Assembly: GCF_004793545.1 (NCBI RefSeq)
Contig: NZ_SRYA01000049.1
Location: 1 to 35,508 of the forward strand
Direction of reading: 5' to 3'
Length of the DNA: 35,508 bases
Source: Petralouisia muris
GTDB taxonomy: Bacteria > Bacillota > Clostridia > Lachnospirales > Lachnospiraceae
In this document: piece by piece, positions 33,021 through 35,508 of the stretch
How the letters are laid out: each line of letters starts with the position of its first letter
Position numbering within the stretch: position 1 is the first letter of the stretch
Made by a program: the position numbers and the translations under genes
Notes under the pieces: model-generated
Databases searched by the model: none
The model's input: only the letters and a program-made list of their open reading frames with translations
Told to the model about the DNA's origin: nothing

Positions 33021-33630
33021 ACAGTATTGTGTGGGGCAGGTGGCGACAAATTGCTATTTTGCCGTCAATGGGGAGACAAAGGAAATGGTAATCGTAGATC
33101 CAGGCGATTCAGCGCAGATGCTGGCAGAGAAGATCCGGCAGCAGGGATTAAAGCCTAAGGCAGTGCTTTTGACCCACGGACATTTCGATCACGCTATGGC
33201 GGCAGGAAAGCTGGCGGAGATGTTTGGAATTAAAATTTACGCCCATGAAGCAGAGAAAGAAACTTTGGAGAATCCTCACAAAAATGTGTCCACCATGATT
33301 GGAAAAAGTGAAGCTTACCATGCGGATGTATTTGCAAAAGACGGGGAAGTCTTAAATCTGGCAGGAATGGAGCTGAAGGTATTGCATACGCCTGGACATA
33401 CCGAAGGGGGATGCTGCTATTATCTGGAGAAAGAAAAGGTTCTGTTCAGTGGAGACACTTTGTTTTGCCAGTCGGTGGGAAGGACGGATTTCCCAGGAGG
33501 AAGCATGTCGGGAATTGTGCGGTCTATCAGGGAAAAGCTTCTGGCGCTGCCGGATGATGTGAGCGTGTATCCGGGGCATATGGATATCACCACCATTGGC
33601 AGGGAACGCGCCAGTAATCCTTTTTTATAG
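33010..33630 (+). CDS. Metallo-beta-lactamase-fold hydrolase (GloB/YqgX-like)
   Basis: Probable cytoplasmic two-metal hydrolase of thioesters or other small esters, 206 residues. The metal motif THGHFDH lies at residues 55-61, a further histidine in HTPGHT near 130, the bridging aspartate in FSGDTLF near 150, and the last ligand in YPGHMD near 192. This is the short form often called hydroxyacylglutathione-hydrolase-like, but it lacks the C-terminal substrate domain of true glyoxalase II. It overlaps the GntR gene by 11 bases and precedes hemZ. In related Clostridia a gene of this kind is typically found with rel and hemZ (from memory). The substrate is unknown. Confidence 0.88.
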   Translation: MKIEQYCVGQVATNCYFAVNGETKEMVIVDPGDSAQMLAEKIRQQGLKPKAVLLTHGHFDHAMAAGKLAEMFGIKIYAHEAEKETLENPHKNVSTMIGKSEAYHADVFAKDGEVLNLAGMELKVLHTPGHTEGGCCYYLEKEKVLFSGDTLFCQSVGRTDFPGGSMSGIVRSIREKLLALPDDVSVYPGHMDITTIGRERASNPFL

Positions 33631-33717
33631 AAAATATTTTTAGATAAAAGGGGCTTTAGGAATAAAACGTTCTTATAGCGAATATTGATCCAGAAGATAG
33701 GGCGGGGAAAACAAGAG

Positions 33718-35241
33718 ATGATAACGGTTTTGTTAAATGAAGCGAATTTTGAATATGATATTCATTCTTTGGTGAAGGCTTTTTATCCGAGAGAAGAAGT
33801 AAAAGTCTTTGCAGATCGGGAAAAAATTCTCAAGCTGGAGCAGGAATGTGCGCCGTTGTTTCGGCTGGAAGTGCGTTACCAGAAGCAGGAGCCTGGAAGC
33901 ATTGATCTGCTTGTGTGCCTTCCGGCAAAAGCGGAGGCAGATTCTGCCCGGAATTCTTCGGTGGGAGATGGATTTTTCCCGGAAATGAAGCAAGTGACAG
34001 GAACGGATTTTTCAGATCGGAAAGAAACGAAGAACCGACTGAAGCAGACGCTGTATCGGATGCTGTCTGAATACTCTGGACAGATTCTTCCCTGGGGAAC
34101 TCTGACAGGCATCCGCCCCACGAAGATTCCCATGTCCATGCTGGAGCAGGGAAAAGAAGAGGCGGAAATCAAAAACTATATGGCAGACGCTTATTTTGCG
34201 TCGGAACAGAAAATAAGCCTGAGCATAGAAATTGCAAAACGGGAACTGGAGCTTCTAAGCCGGATTGACTGTCAGGGAGGCTGCAGTCTTTATGTAGGCA
34301 TTCCTTTTTGCCCCAGTATTTGTTCTTATTGTTCCTTTTCTTCTTTTCCAATTGGAATCTGGAAAGAACAGGCGGACGCTTATCTGGATGCGTTGGAGCA
34401 GGAAATTGATTTTGCAGCCTCCGCCTGCAGCGGGAACAGGCTAAACACGGTTTATATCGGCGGCGGCACCCCTACCACCTTATCTCCCCGGCAGATGGAT
34501 CGCTTGCTGACAAAAATTAAAAGTGCATTTCATCTTTCGGATATCTTGGAATATACCGTGGAAGCGGGAAGGCCGGACAGTATTACCAGAGAGAAGCTGA
34601 AAGTGCTGCGCGATCATGGAATTTCAAGAATATCCATTAATCCCCAGACCATGAATCAGAAGACGCTGGATCTGATTGGCCGTAAGCATACGCCAGAACA
34701 AACGGTGGAAAGCTTTTGGCTGGCGAGAGAATTGGGCTTTGATAATATCAATATGGATCTAATTGTGGGGCTGCCAGGAGAAACCGTTGAGGATGTCAGA
34801 ACTACCATGGAGCAGATTCAGGAAATGTTGCCGGATAATTTGACCGTTCACTCTCTTGCGTTGAAGCGGGCGGCAAGGCTTAAGATGTTTCCAGAGGATT
34901 ATCAGGGCATGCAGATGACAAACAGTTGGGAAATCATTGATTTAACAGCCAGGTACGCGAAAAAGATGGAGATGGAGCCCTATTATCTTTACCGACAGAA
35001 AAATATGGCGGGGAATTTTGAAAATGTGGGATATGCCAGGCCTGGGAAGGCTGGACTTTATAATATTTTGATGATGGAGGAAAAGCAGACCATAGTCGCC
35101 TGCGGAGCCGGGAGCATATCAAAGCGGGTGTACCCGGACGGACGTATTGAGCGAAGCGAGAATGTGAAAGATGTTTCCCAATATATCGAGAGAATCGGGG
35201 AAATGATTGAGCGCAAAAAGAATCTTTTATGTGATTGCTGA
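33718..35241 (+). CDS. hemZ: Radical SAM coproporphyrinogen dehydrogenase-like protein
   Basis: Belongs to the HemZ branch of the HemN-like radical SAM enzymes, linked to oxygen-independent coproporphyrinogen III oxidation. The N-terminal ~190 residues are the HemZ-specific extension. The cluster-binding CPSICSYC follows with C198, C202 and C205, then YIGGGTPTTLS (the SAM-binding G-G-G-T-P), VEAGRPDSI, RISINPQTM and NMDLIVGLPGET. I prefer ATG 33718 over the in-frame TTG 33685; a GGGCGGGG stretch lies ~10 bases before it. True HemN function is often uncertain in this branch, and no other haem gene is in the window. It is 507 residues long, normal for HemZ. Confidence 0.88.
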   Translation: MITVLLNEANFEYDIHSLVKAFYPREEVKVFADREKILKLEQECAPLFRLEVRYQKQEPGSIDLLVCLPAKAEADSARNSSVGDGFFPEMKQVTGTDFSDRKETKNRLKQTLYRMLSEYSGQILPWGTLTGIRPTKIPMSMLEQGKEEAEIKNYMADAYFASEQKISLSIEIAKRELELLSRIDCQGGCSLYVGIPFCPSICSYCSFSSFPIGIWKEQADAYLDALEQEIDFAASACSGNRLNTVYIGGGTPTTLSPRQMDRLLTKIKSAFHLSDILEYTVEAGRPDSITREKLKVLRDHGISRISINPQTMNQKTLDLIGRKHTPEQTVESFWLARELGFDNINMDLIVGLPGETVEDVRTTMEQIQEMLPDNLTVHSLALKRAARLKMFPEDYQGMQMTNSWEIIDLTARYAKKMEMEPYYLYRQKNMAGNFENVGYARPGKAGLYNILMMEEKQTIVACGAGSISKRVYPDGRIERSENVKDVSQYIERIGEMIERKKNLLCDC

Positions 35242-35304
35242 TTGGATTTCTAAAAGGAAAATCATTGAGTAGTTGGCATGATTGGGTAGTAAAAAAATCC
35301 CAAA

Positions 35305-35383
35305 GTGCAACGTCAGTGCAACAAATTTCTGTTGAATAATATGTAATAATACTTCATATTACATTTTTCACTCGATGTGCAAC
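35305..35383 (+). repeat. Three GTGCAAC repeats
   Basis: GTGCAAC occurs at 35305-35311, 35316-35322 and 35377-35383. The second and third copies extend to GTGCAACAAAT. A short AT hairpin (ATGTAATA / TATTACAT, 35341-35364) lies between copies two and three. They could be protein-binding sites, for example recombinase arm sites of an element to the right, or part of a small RNA. Confidence 0.5.
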
Positions 35384-35393
35384 AAATAATTTA

Positions 35394-35412
35394 GTGGTGT
35401 CAGTAACACCAC
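35394..35412 (+). repeat. Perfect hairpin GTGGTGT-CAGTA-ACACCAC
   Basis: A 7-bp perfect stem with a 5-base loop, placed 2 bases before the terminator stem. The two hairpins in series resemble the 3' end of a small noncoding RNA. Confidence 0.55.
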
Positions 35413-35414
35413 CC

Positions 35415-35451
35415 AAAGGACATTTCAAATAACAGTGAAATGTCCTTTTTT
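35415..35451 (+). terminator. Strong intrinsic terminator
   Basis: AAAGGACATTTCA (35415-35427) and TGAAATGTCCTTT (35436-35448) form a perfect 13-bp stem with an 8-base loop, followed by T residues. It lies 174 bases after the hemZ stop, far for an ordinary 3' end. No gene was identified in 35452-35508. Confidence 0.85.
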
Positions 35452-35508
35452 GGCTTTATAGGAAATTGCGATTTTTGAGGAGAGAAAAAGAACAAGAGTT
35501 TACCGAAC

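Noticed and set aside
1-35508. tRNA, rRNA, CRISPR array or complete insertion sequence
   Set aside because: No cloverleaf with a CCA end, no rRNA-like stretch, no regularly spaced repeats and no transposase or integrase reading frame were seen in the window.

Overview
The window looks like chromosomal DNA of an anaerobic, probably motile, low-to-moderate G+C Clostridia of the Lachnospiraceae type. This rests on gene content (strong AGGAGG ribosome sites, fructose- and glucose-family PTS permeases, bifunctional Rel, HemZ, superoxide reductase, two chemoreceptors, an Etf-linked lactate operon), not on a marker gene. No rRNA, tRNA, CRISPR array or complete insertion sequence was seen.

Left part (1-9.5 kb): an RpiR regulator precedes a PfkB hexose-phosphate kinase, a fructose-family PTS IIB-IIC-IIA permease and a GatY/KbaY-like class II aldolase. 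This is a complete route from external ketohexose to triose phosphates, for fructose or tagatose. After a terminator comes a three-gene unit: a chemoreceptor, a lipoprotein sugar-binding protein with no ABC transporter beside it, and a LacX-like aldose epimerase. A superoxide reductase lacking two cysteines of its first iron site follows.

Middle (9.5-19.9 kb): a 113-bp imperfect palindrome, a tryptophan-rich membrane protein of unknown function, then a minus-strand group (AraC-type regulator, a membrane-anchored extracellular protein, a secreted protein and an EpsG-like membrane protein). Divergent from the AraC gene is a glucose-family PTS IIBCA permease broken by a one-base frameshift, followed by a Cof-type HAD phosphatase. 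A minus-strand CgeB-like glycosyltransferase and a degenerate-HAD/GNAT fusion come next.

Right part (19.9-35.5 kb): bifunctional (p)ppGpp synthetase/hydrolase Rel, a truncated MNT nucleotidyltransferase, a second chemoreceptor (minus strand), then a lactate-utilisation operon: permease, FAD-linked lactate dehydrogenase, EtfB, EtfA, an acyl-CoA dehydrogenase and lactate racemase LarA. A FadR-type GntR regulator follows from its own promoter. Two matching palindromes (ATTGG-N5-CCAAT) near the operon promoter are its likely operators. A metallo-beta-lactamase-fold hydrolase overlaps the regulator, and hemZ closes the coding part. The last 270 bases hold three GTGCAAC repeats and tandem hairpins.

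The strongest leads are the Etf-linked lactate operon carrying its own acyl-CoA dehydrogenase and operator pair, the chemoreceptor/binding-protein/mutarotase unit, the secreted-protein pair with EpsG, the broken PTS gene, and the long palindromic element at 9530-9642.
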